Part shown: positions 52,688-61,209 of the stretch, in pieces
Position numbering within the stretch: the first letter of the stretch is position 1
How the letters are laid out: each line of letters begins with the position of its first letter
The notes under the pieces: generated by a model
What the model saw: only the letters and a program-made list of their open reading frames with translations
Told to the model about the DNA's origin: nothing
Database searches by the model: none
Made by a program: the position numbers and the translations under genes
NCBI RefSeq assembly: GCF_003151135.1
Contig: NZ_QEQK01000001.1
Span: 104,828-168,827 of the forward strand
Origin: Abyssibacter profundi
GTDB taxonomy: Bacteria; Pseudomonadota; Gammaproteobacteria; Nevskiales; OUC007
Reading direction: 5' to 3'
DNA: 64,000 bases

Positions 52688-53524
52688 ATGTCTGCCGAAC
52701 AACTGCTAACCCATGTCAACAAATTGCCAACCGTCCCCAAGGTTGTGCATGAACTGATGACGTCCTTTCAGGAAGAAGACGTGGAAACCGCGCGAATCGC
52801 CGGCCTGATCGAAACCGATCCGGTGATTAGCGCCAAAGTCCTGCGCATGGCGAATTCCGCCTATTTTCATCGCAGCCGCAGCATCGGCAGCATTGGCGAT
52901 GCGGTGATGCACCTGGGCTTTGAGCGCGTTCGCAATCTGGTGGTGGGCTGTGGTCTGGTCGGCTCGATGCAGACACCGCCCGGCATGGACAAGCCCACGT
53001 TCTGGCGGCACGCGGTATACACGGCCGTTGCGTCACGGGAGCTGGCCAAACTGGGCAGTGCCAGTGGCCCCAGCGAGGAGGTGGAGCCGGAAATGGCCTT
53101 CGCCGCCGGCATCATCTACCCGGTGGGCGAGCTGCTCATGCGCTGGGCGCAACCCATGGAGCTGTTCCAGCTTGATGGCGCCGAACCCTATTGCACGCCC
53201 GCACGCGCAGAGGCCGAACGCAAGCAGCTCGGCTTTGATTTCGCATCCACCAGCGCGTTGTTGGCCGAGCACTGGCATTTTCCCGAAGAACTGGCCGCTG
53301 GCCTCAAGGCCGCGGGCGATCCGGACAACGCCGAGCCGTTCTCGGCCTTGGGCGCGATTGTGGCCGTCGGCTCCGTGCTGGCGGCCGCGTCGGTGATCCG
53401 GATGGAGCCACCGGTCAACGGCTACACCCTGAACCGCGTGGGTATCCGGATCGACCAGGTCTGGAGTCTGCCGCCGATCAACGAACTGTCGAACGGGCTG
53501 GAGAACATGCTGCTGGAGTCCTGA
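52688..53524 (+). CDS. HDOD domain signalling protein
   Basis: 278 residues forming one HDOD domain: LTHVNKLPTVPKVVHELM, IAGLIETDPVISAKVLRMANSAYFHRSRSIGSIGDAVMHLGFERVRNLVV. HDOD is a catalytically inactive HD relative used in regulatory proteins of flagella, biofilm and stress pathways. No output domain is attached. The ATG at 52688 has GAGG upstream; the frame is open to 52412 through the 3' end of the dehydrogenase gene, which is a shadow. It is convergent with the DUF4396 gene. Confidence 0.9.
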   Translation: MSAEQLLTHVNKLPTVPKVVHELMTSFQEEDVETARIAGLIETDPVISAKVLRMANSAYFHRSRSIGSIGDAVMHLGFERVRNLVVGCGLVGSMQTPPGMDKPTFWRHAVYTAVASRELAKLGSASGPSEEVEPEMAFAAGIIYPVGELLMRWAQPMELFQLDGAEPYCTPARAEAERKQLGFDFASTSALLAEHWHFPEELAAGLKAAGDPDNAEPFSALGAIVAVGSVLAAASVIRMEPPVNGYTLNRVGIRIDQVWSLPPINELSNGLENMLLES

Positions 53525-53552
53525 AGCGGTCGACTCCCGCCGTGCGCCCCGA

Positions 53553-54044
53553 TCAGTGACAGGCCTTGAGATTGCGGCGTAGCAGCCACCAGTTCACGGG
53601 CCAGGCAGCCAGAAACCCGGCCGGAATCGCCACGGCCAATCCGATCCAGAATCCCGGATGCGCCAAGCTGGGTGCGGTCATGCCGCCAGCCAGGTAATCC
53701 GCCGTGTTCATCGCGATCTCCATCACCGCGATCGACGTCGCCTCACCAATCCAGATGATGCCGAAGGCCTCGCGCCAGCCGTGTCCACGCCGGACCAAGG
53801 GCCATAGCCCCAGCGTAAAGCCCGAGATATAGGCCAGGGTTGTCGCCAGCGCAATGGTGGCCCACACCGGCCAGCCCAGCGACACCCCGATGGCCAGCCC
53901 GGTGATCTCACCGATGGAGCAACCGGTCAGGCAGTGCAGCGTGGCATGCACCGACATGCCCAGCGTGCCATGGCCGCCCGGGGCGCCCTGTGTCTCCGCC
54001 GGGGATGATTCATGGCTGCAATGGGCGTGTTCCGATGAACTCAT
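53553..54044 (-). CDS. DUF4396 family membrane protein
   Basis: 163 residues from ATG at 54044. It has a His/Cys-rich N-terminus (MSSSEHAHCSHES, then GGHGTLGMSVHATLHCLTGC). About four transmembrane helices follow (IGEITGLAIGVSLGWPVWA, TIALATTLAYISGFTLGLW, TSIAVMEIAMNTADYLAGG, WIGLAVAIPAGFLAAWPVNWWLL). HATLHCLTGCSIGE is the DUF4396 signature, with Cys/His residues suited to binding a soft metal. The function is unknown; coupling to a MerR regulator suggests metal handling. It overlaps merR by 4 bases. Confidence 0.88.
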   Translation of the reverse strand: MSSSEHAHCSHESSPAETQGAPGGHGTLGMSVHATLHCLTGCSIGEITGLAIGVSLGWPVWATIALATTLAYISGFTLGLWPLVRRGHGWREAFGIIWIGEATSIAVMEIAMNTADYLAGGMTAPSLAHPGFWIGLAVAIPAGFLAAWPVNWWLLRRNLKACH

Positions 54045-54472
54045 GTGATGCCCTCCTGAGATGATGCTGCATCGGCCTCGATGGCCTGAATAATGGGACA
54101 GCCAACGGTTGAGCCCTGGCCATCGCAATCGGCAACCGCTTGGCGTAAGACCCGGCGCATGGCGTTGAGGTCACGAATGCGCCGTTCGATATCCTCTAGA
54201 TGTGCCTGCGCCAAGGCGCGGACCGCCGCACGATCGCCGCCGCCCTGCAGGCCCAGCAAGGTCCGGATTTCAGCCAGCGAGAAGCCGAGGGTCTTGGCAC
54301 GCAGCACAAAGCGCAGACGCTCGATGCTGTCGGTGGGATACAGACGGTAGTTGGCCGCGGTCCGCTGCGGCTCGGGCAGAATGCCTTCGCGCTCGTAATA
54401 GCGGATCGTCTCGACGCTAAGCCCCGTGGCTCGCGCCAACCGGCCGATGGTCAATGGCTTGCTCGTGTTCAT
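54041..54472 (-). CDS. MerR family metal-responsive regulator
   Basis: 143 residues. The winged-helix N-terminus LTIGRLARATGLSVETIRYYEREGIL is followed by the dimerisation helix and a C-terminal loop DCDGQGSTVGCPIIQ. The two Cys are nine residues apart, as in MerR/ZntR, and CPII is as in CueR. The third Cys that MerR and ZntR carry at the start of the dimer helix is absent: that region reads LLGLQGGGDRAAV. Zn, Cu or another soft metal is possible. It heads an operon with DUF4396 and its own promoter carries a ZntR-like operator. Confidence 0.88.
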   Translation of the reverse strand: MNTSKPLTIGRLARATGLSVETIRYYEREGILPEPQRTAANYRLYPTDSIERLRFVLRAKTLGFSLAEIRTLLGLQGGGDRAAVRALAQAHLEDIERRIRDLNAMRRVLRQAVADCDGQGSTVGCPIIQAIEADAASSQEGIT

Positions 54473-54479
54473 GCCACGA

Positions 54480-54510
54480 GTTTAAAGCCTGGAGTCGACT
54501 ACAGAGTCAA
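54480..54510 (-). promoter_or_regulatory. MerR/ZntR-type operator-promoter of the merR-DUF4396 operon
   Basis: On the minus strand, TTGACT (54505-54510) and TTAAAC (54480-54485) are separated by 19 bp, the long spacer typical of MerR-family promoters. The spacer contains the dyad CTG-T-AGTCGACT-C-CAG, close to known ZntR operators. The -35 overlaps the stop codon of the upstream MFS gene. The predicted start of transcription falls about at the merR ATG (54472), so the message would be leaderless or nearly so. Confidence 0.75.
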
Positions 54511-55691
54511 GCGTAGTGGCGACGCGCCGAAAGTCCGGCCATGCCGAGGATCAGGGCAATCAAGGCGGCCACGGCACCGGCGACAAACAAGGGGGCATAC
54601 AGTTCGGTCTCACCGTACCAACGCGCCATGGCCGCCGCACCGCTGGCCTGTCCGATGGCAAAGGCCAGCGTCGCGCTAGCCCACCACCGGGCGTGCGCGG
54701 CGGCACCCGCAATCTCCGCCAGCGCCGCCGAGGTCATGGAGACCGCACCGGGCACCAGCGCACCGATGGTCAGGCTCGACAATGTGAACAGCACGGGGTT
54801 GCTGGTTAGCGTGGGAACACCCACCGCAACAGCGGTCACGGCGTAGCACAGCAGCAGCATCCGACCAATGCCGACATGACCCGCGATGCGGACGATCAGC
54901 GTGGGGCCGAACAAGGACCCCAGCCCGACCACCCACCACTGCAAGGCCGCAAAGCCCAGGCTCATCCCCCGTTCCCGGACCAAAAAATCTACCCAGAACA
55001 CACCGTGCGGCACGATGCCAATGGCTTCCACCGCGTAGGCCAGCACGATGAAGACGGGCGCCAACATCCACCAACCCAAGACCTGCGCCGGCTGCGCGCT
55101 GGCATCCTCTGGCATGGGCGCCCCCCGCAGACGTCGCCAAGCCAACAACCCCACCCAAGCGGGGATCGCCGCCATCACGGCCATGGCGAGCCAGGCGGTC
55201 GTCGGGCCGATCCACGGCAACGCCGTGGCCACGCAGGCGGTTAATAAAGTGCCCAGGCCGATACCGGTAAAGGTCACCCCGCTGACCCGCGCCCGCTGCG
55301 CAGGCCCCACGGCCGTCAACGCCGTACTCACGCCGCGCACCATCAGCCAGGCGCCCGTCATGCCGGCCACGAATCGCCAACCGCTCATCCAGTTCACACC
55401 CCACGGCAAGGCACAGGCGACAAAGCTCAGCACGGTCAACATCAGCGCCGATACCACCAGCGGGCGATGCGGCATCCGCGGTGCCACCAGCGCCAGAACC
55501 GCGCCAAGACAATAACCAACCAGATTGGCCGCCCCGGCGTGCGCGGCCTCGGCCGGCGTTAGCCAGCCCGCGTCGATCATCACGGGAATCAGCGGCGGAT
55601 AGGCGAATCGCCCCAGCGCAATACCGACCAGGGTCGAACAAAAACCCAGTGTCTGCGCCGCACGACGCTGCTCGCGACCAACCTCAAGCAC
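54507..55691 (-). CDS. YbfB/YjiJ family MFS transporter
   Basis: 394 residues with about twelve transmembrane helices. The N-terminus FCSTLVGIALGRFAYPPLIPVMIDAGWLTPAEAAHAGAANLVGY is the YbfB/YjiJ signature. Its further segments ALMLTVLSFVACALPWGV and GVFWVDFLVRERGMSLGFAAL fit the family. The substrate is unknown. Its stop codon overlaps the -35 of the merR promoter, so the MFS gene could also read through into merR. Confidence 0.88.
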   Translation of the reverse strand: MLEVGREQRRAAQTLGFCSTLVGIALGRFAYPPLIPVMIDAGWLTPAEAAHAGAANLVGYCLGAVLALVAPRMPHRPLVVSALMLTVLSFVACALPWGVNWMSGWRFVAGMTGAWLMVRGVSTALTAVGPAQRARVSGVTFTGIGLGTLLTACVATALPWIGPTTAWLAMAVMAAIPAWVGLLAWRRLRGAPMPEDASAQPAQVLGWWMLAPVFIVLAYAVEAIGIVPHGVFWVDFLVRERGMSLGFAALQWWVVGLGSLFGPTLIVRIAGHVGIGRMLLLCYAVTAVAVGVPTLTSNPVLFTLSSLTIGALVPGAVSMTSAALAEIAGAAAHARWWASATLAFAIGQASGAAAMARWYGETELYAPLFVAGAVAALIALILGMAGLSARRHYA

Positions 55692-55846
55692 GGGCGTTGC
55701 CTGCTCCGGTGCAAGGTGTCGACAGGGGATTGAAGGGGGCGCAGAGAATCATTGGCCGGGCATTGTGGCGGAAACCACCTGCGACGTCTCGGCCGACTGC
55801 CTCCAAAGGCCGTGGGCGCGCGTGACCAACGGCCACCGCAGCGGCG

Positions 55847-56752
55847 TTAACCGCCGGGTTGCTCCTCGCGGGCCAGCGCGTCCCAAAGCCCGCTGGACTC
55901 GTCCTCGGGATCGGCCTGCGACGTCTCGACTTCGATGTCGGCATTGAGATCGGTCGATTCAAGAATCGGCAGGCCGGGCTCCCCGCTTTCCACATCCTGG
56001 CGATAGGCCACGATGATCTCGACCCGGCGATTGCGCGCGCGGTTCTCCCGGGTGCTGTTATCCACCAGCGGTCGCGACGAACCGAAACCGCTGACGATGA
56101 GCTGCGAATCCTGAATAGAACCGACTTCCAGCACGCGTTCGGCCACCGACACGGCCCGAGCCGCCGACAGGTCCCAATTGGATGAGAACCCGCCGCCACC
56201 GCGCAGCGGAATGTTGTCGGTATGACCCGCCACCGTGACCTGCTGCGATTCGGCATCGATGAGTCGGACCACCCGACGAATCAGGTCCGTGGCCCCACTC
56301 ACCAGGCGGGCACTGCCCGAGGGAAACGAGACGTGCTCCGGGAAGCGGACGATGACCTGATCGCGGTTGCGTTCCAGGATGACGCGCCCGGCCTCGATGT
56401 CTTCCTTCAGGCCTTCCTTGAGTTTCTTGTAGAGATCCTCGCCTGCCGTGCTCGACACCACCTTCTCTACCGTTCGCACCTGTTGTGTCGGCATGGAGTT
56501 ATGCCCGGTGCCGGACACGATGCCGGCTTCCAGGCCCTTCTGAGAGTCGTCACGAGGCGAGATGAACTGCACGCCGCCGAATGCCTGCCGCAACGACCCG
56601 ATGACCGATTCGTACTTGGCCTCGTCCATCTTCGCCTGGGCAAACAGCAGCACGAAGAAGCACATCATCAGCGACATCATGTCCGCAAAGGTCGCCATCC
56701 ACAGCGGGACATCGGCGCCCTTGGACTCTTTCTTCTTCGGATTCTCGAACAT
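55847..56752 (-). CDS. pomB: Flagellar motor stator protein PomB-like (MotB family)
   Basis: 301 residues. One transmembrane helix starts at WMATFADMMSLMMCFFVLLF, with the ion-binding Asp at residue 24 exactly as in PomB. The FADxMSLxMCFFVLL pattern is that of Na+-driven stators rather than H+-type MotB. The C-terminal OmpA-like peptidoglycan-binding domain has TVAGHTDNIP, SNWDLSAARAVSV and NRRVEIIV. It assembles with PomA around the flagellar rotor. It follows pomA by 26 bp. The C-terminal 45 residues are acidic. Confidence 0.9.
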   Translation of the reverse strand: MFENPKKKESKGADVPLWMATFADMMSLMMCFFVLLFAQAKMDEAKYESVIGSLRQAFGGVQFISPRDDSQKGLEAGIVSGTGHNSMPTQQVRTVEKVVSSTAGEDLYKKLKEGLKEDIEAGRVILERNRDQVIVRFPEHVSFPSGSARLVSGATDLIRRVVRLIDAESQQVTVAGHTDNIPLRGGGGFSSNWDLSAARAVSVAERVLEVGSIQDSQLIVSGFGSSRPLVDNSTRENRARNRRVEIIVAYRQDVESGEPGLPILESTDLNADIEVETSQADPEDESSGLWDALAREEQPGG

Positions 56753-56778
56753 GGTGATGGTCTGCTTGTCCGGACGGA

Positions 56779-57570
56779 TCAGGCCGCCGCGGGCTCGCCC
56801 TCGGCGCCATCATTCGCGGCCTTGGTGTTTTCTCCGTTCGGCAAGCAGGCCTTGAGACACTGTTCCAACAGGCGGGGACTGGTGCCCTCACGAATTCCGA
56901 CCACCGATTCGACGATGAGCTGGCGAGTGTCCATCTCCTGCTCCGCGCGCATCGCCAGCTTGTCGGCGATGGGCAGGAAAAACATGTTGGAGAGCATGGC
57001 CCCGTACAGCGTGGTCAGCAGCGAGACAGCCATCGCAGGCCCGATGCCGGACGGGTCGGACAGCGTCGCCATCATCTGCACCAGGCCGACCAGCGTGCCA
57101 ATCATGCCGAAAGCCGGCGCGGCATCGCCCATGGCCCGAAACACCTTCTCGCCCATTTCGGCCCGCTTGATCGACGCGGTGATTTCCTTACCCAGGAGTT
57201 CCTTGATGAAGTCGGCATCGTGGCCGTCGACACACATCTGGATGCCCTTGCCCAGCAGCGGATCCGGCACTTCGGCCTCTTCCAGCGCCAGCATGCCTTT
57301 CTTTCGCGCCAGGTCGGCCATTTCCTTGACCGTGTCGATCAGCTGATAAGGATCGGCGCCCTTGTACGAAAAAGCCGTCTTGATCGCGGTGCCGAACGCA
57401 CCGAAGCATTCACCAATCGGAAAGCGGATCAGCGTGCCGCAAAAGGCACCGCCGATCACGATCAGCAGTCCGGGCACGTTGATAAATGGTGCCAGGCCGG
57501 CGCCCATGGCCATGGAGCCGATAATCAGTGCCAGTCCGACGATCAGACCGATGAGGGTCGCGAGATCCAT
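56779..57570 (-). CDS. pomA: Flagellar motor stator protein PomA-like (MotA family)
   Basis: 263 residues with four transmembrane helices: TLIGLIVGLALIIGSMAMG, FINVPGLLIVIGGAFCGTLI, FGMIGTLVGLVQMMATL and AVSLLTTLYGAMLSNMFFLPIADKL. The cytoplasmic loop carries the charged residues that contact FliG (around RKKGMLALEE and IKRAEMGEKVFRAMGDAAPAF). It forms the torque-generating ion channel with PomB. A sigma-28 promoter lies 41-67 bp upstream; the RBS is AGGCGG. No other flagellar genes are in the window. Confidence 0.92.
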   Translation of the reverse strand: MDLATLIGLIVGLALIIGSMAMGAGLAPFINVPGLLIVIGGAFCGTLIRFPIGECFGAFGTAIKTAFSYKGADPYQLIDTVKEMADLARKKGMLALEEAEVPDPLLGKGIQMCVDGHDADFIKELLGKEITASIKRAEMGEKVFRAMGDAAPAFGMIGTLVGLVQMMATLSDPSGIGPAMAVSLLTTLYGAMLSNMFFLPIADKLAMRAEQEMDTRQLIVESVVGIREGTSPRLLEQCLKACLPNGENTKAANDGAEGEPAAA

Positions 57571-57610
57571 GTTTGCCGCCTATTTCGCGCATTGTCCGGG
57601 GTGCAGCTGT

Positions 57611-57637
57611 CTATCGGCGGCATTCGGCGACACTTGA
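57611..57637 (-). promoter_or_regulatory. Sigma-28 (FliA) promoter of pomAB
   Basis: On the minus strand, TCAAGTGT (57630-57637), an 11-bp spacer and GCCGATAG (57611-57618) match the FliA consensus TAAAGTTT-N11-GCCGATAA at 6 of 8 and 7 of 8 positions with exact spacing. The predicted leader to the pomA ATG is about 34 nt. Stator genes are class III flagellar genes, so the assignment is biologically consistent. Confidence 0.85.
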
Positions 57638-57710
57638 ACAGAACCGGTCACGCGCAGCGCCCAGGGCTCGAAGACCCGGCCAGAACGCCCGCAGCACGAC
57701 GGCCGTCGGC

Positions 57711-58211
57711 TCAGCTCAGTTCCAGCTGCCAGTAGCCCACATCGATCCAGCGCTGGAACTTGTAGCCGACCCGAGGGAACAAGCCGGCTTGTCGGAATCC
57801 CAGGCGCTCATGAAACGCGACACTGGCCGGATGCGGCAGGGCAATCACGCCCATGACCACGCGCAGGCCCCGGGCGCGCAGCTGCCCGAACAAGTCTTGA
57901 TAAAGCCGCGTCCCCAGCCCGTGTCCACGGGACGCCTCCCCGAGGTAAATCGCTGACTCCGCGACATACCGATAGGCGGCTCGGCTGCGCCAGCGCCCGG
58001 CATAGGCGTACCCCAGCACCCGGCCCTGCTGCTCGATCACGCGCCAGGGCAAGCCCTGGTCCTGCAGCGTGGTGACCCGTGCGGCCATGTCATCGGCCGT
58101 GACCACGGTTTCTTCAAACGTGACCACGGTCTCCGTGATAAAGGGGTTGTAGATCGCGGCCAGGGTGGCGGCATCGTCGACCGTGGCATCGCGCATCTGC
58201 AGATTGGACAT
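57711..58211 (-). CDS. GNAT acetyltransferase (phosphinothricin/methionine sulfone acetyltransferase-like)
   Basis: 166 residues from ATG at 58211. MRDATVDDAATLAAIYNPFITETVVTFEE is the PAT/YncA-type N-terminus. YVAESAIYLGEASRGHGLGTRLYQDLFG holds the acetyl-CoA loop, and PASVAFHERLGFRQAGLFPRVGYKFQRWIDVGYWQL is the family C-terminus. Relatives acetylate methionine sulfoximine/sulfone or phosphinothricin and act in detoxification or unknown metabolism. The frame extends to 58295 without family support. Confidence 0.9.
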   Translation of the reverse strand: MSNLQMRDATVDDAATLAAIYNPFITETVVTFEETVVTADDMAARVTTLQDQGLPWRVIEQQGRVLGYAYAGRWRSRAAYRYVAESAIYLGEASRGHGLGTRLYQDLFGQLRARGLRVVMGVIALPHPASVAFHERLGFRQAGLFPRVGYKFQRWIDVGYWQLELS

Positions 58212-58338
58212 GGTGTTGACCCGCGTCGGGCCTGCTCGACAGAACACGGCCACGAGTATGCCCTGTGGTGGACAGCGCCGTGCGTCGACACGCAAAGTCG
58301 GTTAGCGTCGGTCGCGCATTTCAGCCAACAGCAACCAC

Positions 58339-59328
58339 ATGGGTTTACTCATCGACGGTCAGTGGCATGACCAGTGGTACGACACCGACCAGCATGGTGG
58401 CCGCTTCAAACGCCAGGAACAGGCATTTCGTCATTGGGTCACGCCAGACGGCCAGCCCGGCCCCTCGGGCGACGGCGGGTTTGCGGCAGAACCCGGCCGC
58501 TATCACCTGTACGTGTCCTACGCCTGCCCCTGGGCGCACCGCACCCTGATCTTCCGCGCGCTGAAAGGGCTGGATCAGATGATCGATGTGTCCGTGGTCC
58601 ACTGGCACATGGGATCAGAGGGCTGGACGTTCGAACCGGGTGAAGGCGTCACCGGCGACAAACTCATGGGCCTGCCACGGCTACAGGACGTCTACTTGGC
58701 CGCCGACCCGAACATGACCGGCCGCGTCACCGTCCCCATTCTGTGGGACACGCAACGCCGAACGATCGTCAACAACGAATCGGCCGAAATCATTCGGATG
58801 TTCAACACCGCCTTCGATACGGTGGGCGCCACCCCGGGCGACTACTACCCGGCGCCACTGCGTGACGACATCGATGCGCTGAACAAGCGCATCTACGACA
58901 CCGTGAACAATGGGGTCTACAAAGCCGGCTTTGCCTCGACCCAGGCCGCCTATGACGAAGCCGTTGTTCCGCTGTTCGACAGCTTGGACTGGCTGGAGCG
59001 TCAGCTGGCCAGCCGACGCTTTCTGACCGGCGACCAGCCAACAGAGGCCGACTGGCGTCTGTTTCCGACGCTGCTGCGCTTTGACACCGCCTATCACGGG
59101 CATTTCAAGTGCAACCGGCGACGCCTGATCGACTACCCGAATCTATGGGCCTACACACGCGATCTCTACCAATGGCCGGAGATTGCATCGACGGTCAATC
59201 TGACCCACGTTGCGCGTCATTACTACGGCAGCCATCCGGCCGTTAACCCCAGTGGCGTGGTCCCCATCGGCCCGGAACTCGACTTCAACGCCCCACATGG
59301 CCGCGAAGTGTTATCCGGCAACGCCTAA
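58339..59328 (+). CDS. yqjG: Glutathionyl-hydroquinone reductase (YqjG/EcM4-type GST)
   Basis: 329 residues of the Xi-class GST family, which reduces glutathionyl-hydroquinones to hydroquinones with glutathione. The catalytic Cys63 is in YHLYVSYACPWAHRTLI, at the same position as in E. coli YqjG. VPILWDTQRRTIVNNESAEIIRMFN is the GSH-binding cis-Pro region, and RFLTGDQPTEADWRLFPTLLRFD is the helical domain. It is nearly abutting the convergent GGDEF-like gene (8 bp). Confidence 0.94.
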   Translation: MGLLIDGQWHDQWYDTDQHGGRFKRQEQAFRHWVTPDGQPGPSGDGGFAAEPGRYHLYVSYACPWAHRTLIFRALKGLDQMIDVSVVHWHMGSEGWTFEPGEGVTGDKLMGLPRLQDVYLAADPNMTGRVTVPILWDTQRRTIVNNESAEIIRMFNTAFDTVGATPGDYYPAPLRDDIDALNKRIYDTVNNGVYKAGFASTQAAYDEAVVPLFDSLDWLERQLASRRFLTGDQPTEADWRLFPTLLRFDTAYHGHFKCNRRRLIDYPNLWAYTRDLYQWPEIASTVNLTHVARHYYGSHPAVNPSGVVPIGPELDFNAPHGREVLSGNA

Positions 59329-59336
59329 GGACCTTG

Positions 59337-59930
59337 CTACCAGCCCCCCCGGGCGATATCAGGCTTGTTGGCCATGCCGTGAATCACCGCGCGGCCGTCT
59401 GCGTGCCGGCGCGTCTCGGCCAGCGCCTCATCGGCCTGGGTGACGAGTGTCTTGGAAAAATGATTGGCCGTCGGCACATAGCAGGCACCGCCGACAGCCA
59501 CTTCCACCACTTGATCGGGCAGACCCGGCATGGGGATTCGGGCTTCACGGACCGCGCGAATCATGGTCTCGGCAACATGCATGGCCCCATCGCGGGTGAC
59601 ATCCGCCAGAAGGGCGCTGAACTCACCGGCACGGATATGCCCGGCGAAATCCGCCCGACGCCGCAAAGCGTCGGAGACCACCTGACCCACGGCGATCAGC
59701 GCCTGGTCGATGTCCTCGGCCCGCTGCTTCCGGATCAGTGAAAATTGCCGGATGTTGATCAGCAGCAGGCACAGCGCAAGCTGACGTTCGGTGCACCAGA
59801 CCCATTGGCGCTCCAGTCGCTCGAGCAGCAGGTCACGCCCGGCCAGGCCCGTGGTGGGATCGAACCCTTCGAGTTCAACGGCCGGATCGACCGCTCGGCG
59901 CCACTGTTTGACCTGACTGAGATTCTGCAC
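59337..59930 (-). CDS. Degenerate GGDEF-like domain protein
   Basis: 197 residues from GTG at 59930 (GAGG upstream). DPTTGLAGRDLLLERLERQ and LCLLLINIRQFSLIRKQRAEDID resemble the start of a GGDEF domain, and VSDALRRRADFAGHIRAGEFSALLADV is the active-site region. Here the GG(D/E)EF signature is reduced to AGEF and the metal-binding residues are not conserved. It is therefore unlikely to make cyclic di-GMP and may bind a nucleotide or a partner. It sits about 100 bp downstream of an intact diguanylate cyclase gene on the same strand. Confidence 0.75.
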   Translation of the reverse strand: MQNLSQVKQWRRAVDPAVELEGFDPTTGLAGRDLLLERLERQWVWCTERQLALCLLLINIRQFSLIRKQRAEDIDQALIAVGQVVSDALRRRADFAGHIRAGEFSALLADVTRDGAMHVAETMIRAVREARIPMPGLPDQVVEVAVGGACYVPTANHFSKTLVTQADEALAETRRHADGRAVIHGMANKPDIARGGW

Positions 59931-60032
59931 GCACCGACCTCGCAGTTCGCCTAGCTAGGCGGAGGCGCAAGCATGCCCCCGGACGAGCGGGGTTGTCCAC
60001 GCATCCTGCAACCAGGGAAATGACGGTATGGG

Positions 60033-61067
60033 CTAAGCGCTCGCGCTTTGTTCCTCAGCCCCCTGTTCCCAGGCCGCGAACACCCGGTTGCGCCCCCCAT
60101 CCTTGGCGCGGTACAAGGCCTGATCCGCCTGTTCCATGTAGTACTCGGCATCGTTGCGCAGCACTTCCTCGAAACTGGTGGCCGTGGCCACGCCCACGGA
60201 AATGGACACCGGCGCGCCCTCGAGTGCCGGGTGCTCGATCTCCATGTCCTGCACCGCGCGGCGTAGCTCATCCATGAGGGCCACCGCCGCATCGCCCGGG
60301 GTGTTGGGCAGGATCACACCAAACTCCTCCCCCCCGTAGCGGCAGACCAGGTCACCCGCCCGCCGGGTTCGCGAGGCCAGAGCCTGGCCGATCTGGCGCA
60401 GCACCTGATCACCCTCCGCGTGCCCGGCCGTATCGTTGAACCGCTTGAAGTGATCGACATCGATAATCGCGCAGCTCAGCGGCAGGTGGTCCCGGTTGGC
60501 CCGGCGCCATTCGTTCTGCATCTGGCGATCAAAATGCCGGCGGTTATAGCAACCTGTCAGCGGATCGCGAATCGATTCGGTGCGTAGTGACAGCACGTCT
60601 TCGATGACGCGGACGCCGTCGTGGATCACGCGTTGCTGCATCCGTGGGTAGGTGCGCGGCCGATCATGGGCCACCACCAGCACACCAATCGTGGACTGCT
60701 GGAAGACCGTAAACACCGGATAGGCCGCGAGTGAACACATACGGTGTGGCCCCTGCACCATCGACCGGGCCGCCTCGGTGTCCAGCTCGGACAGGTGATG
60801 GACTCTGATCGGCTTGCCGGTCCGCACGACCTCCCACTCGGGTGCATCTGCGGCCGTCACACCCGTTGGGTCGAGGCCCACCGCCGCCACGGGAACCAGA
60901 TGGTCTGACACCAGCATCGACAACCACGCGAAACGCGACGCCGCACCGCCAGCCACCAGGGCCAGCACGCGCTGCAGCGTGTGATCGACCTCATCTATAT
61001 TGATGCCGTGGATGTCACTGACTTCGCGGCGTAGATGCTCGCGGAGTGACTCGATGAACTCGGCCAT
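60033..61067 (-). CDS. GAF-GGDEF diguanylate cyclase
   Basis: 344 residues from ATG at 61067 with RBS GAGGGA. The N-terminal GAF-like sensor (ASRFAWLSMLVSDHLVPVAAVG to TIGVLVVAHDRPR) is followed by a complete GGDEF domain: IRDPLTGCYNRRHFDRQM, IDVDHFKRFNDTAGHAEGD, CRYGGEEFGVILP and YMEQADQALYRAKDGGRNRV. The inhibitory I-site RxxD (RAGD) lies five residues before GGEEF. It should synthesise cyclic di-GMP in response to a GAF ligand. It opposes the HD-GYP protein at 11989-13560 in cyclic di-GMP balance. Confidence 0.93.
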   Translation of the reverse strand: MAEFIESLREHLRREVSDIHGINIDEVDHTLQRVLALVAGGAASRFAWLSMLVSDHLVPVAAVGLDPTGVTAADAPEWEVVRTGKPIRVHHLSELDTEAARSMVQGPHRMCSLAAYPVFTVFQQSTIGVLVVAHDRPRTYPRMQQRVIHDGVRVIEDVLSLRTESIRDPLTGCYNRRHFDRQMQNEWRRANRDHLPLSCAIIDVDHFKRFNDTAGHAEGDQVLRQIGQALASRTRRAGDLVCRYGGEEFGVILPNTPGDAAVALMDELRRAVQDMEIEHPALEGAPVSISVGVATATSFEEVLRNDAEYYMEQADQALYRAKDGGRNRVFAAWEQGAEEQSASA

Positions 61068-61209
61068 TGCAATCCCTCGGAGGCGCTTGTGCCGGGTTCC
61101 AATCGGCCCGCCAGATTCTGATAGGGGGCATGCAGACCAGCACATTCCACGCTGGCAACCTGCACAATGGTCGCTAGCCTACCTGAATGAGACGGCGCAG
61201 AAACCCTGT

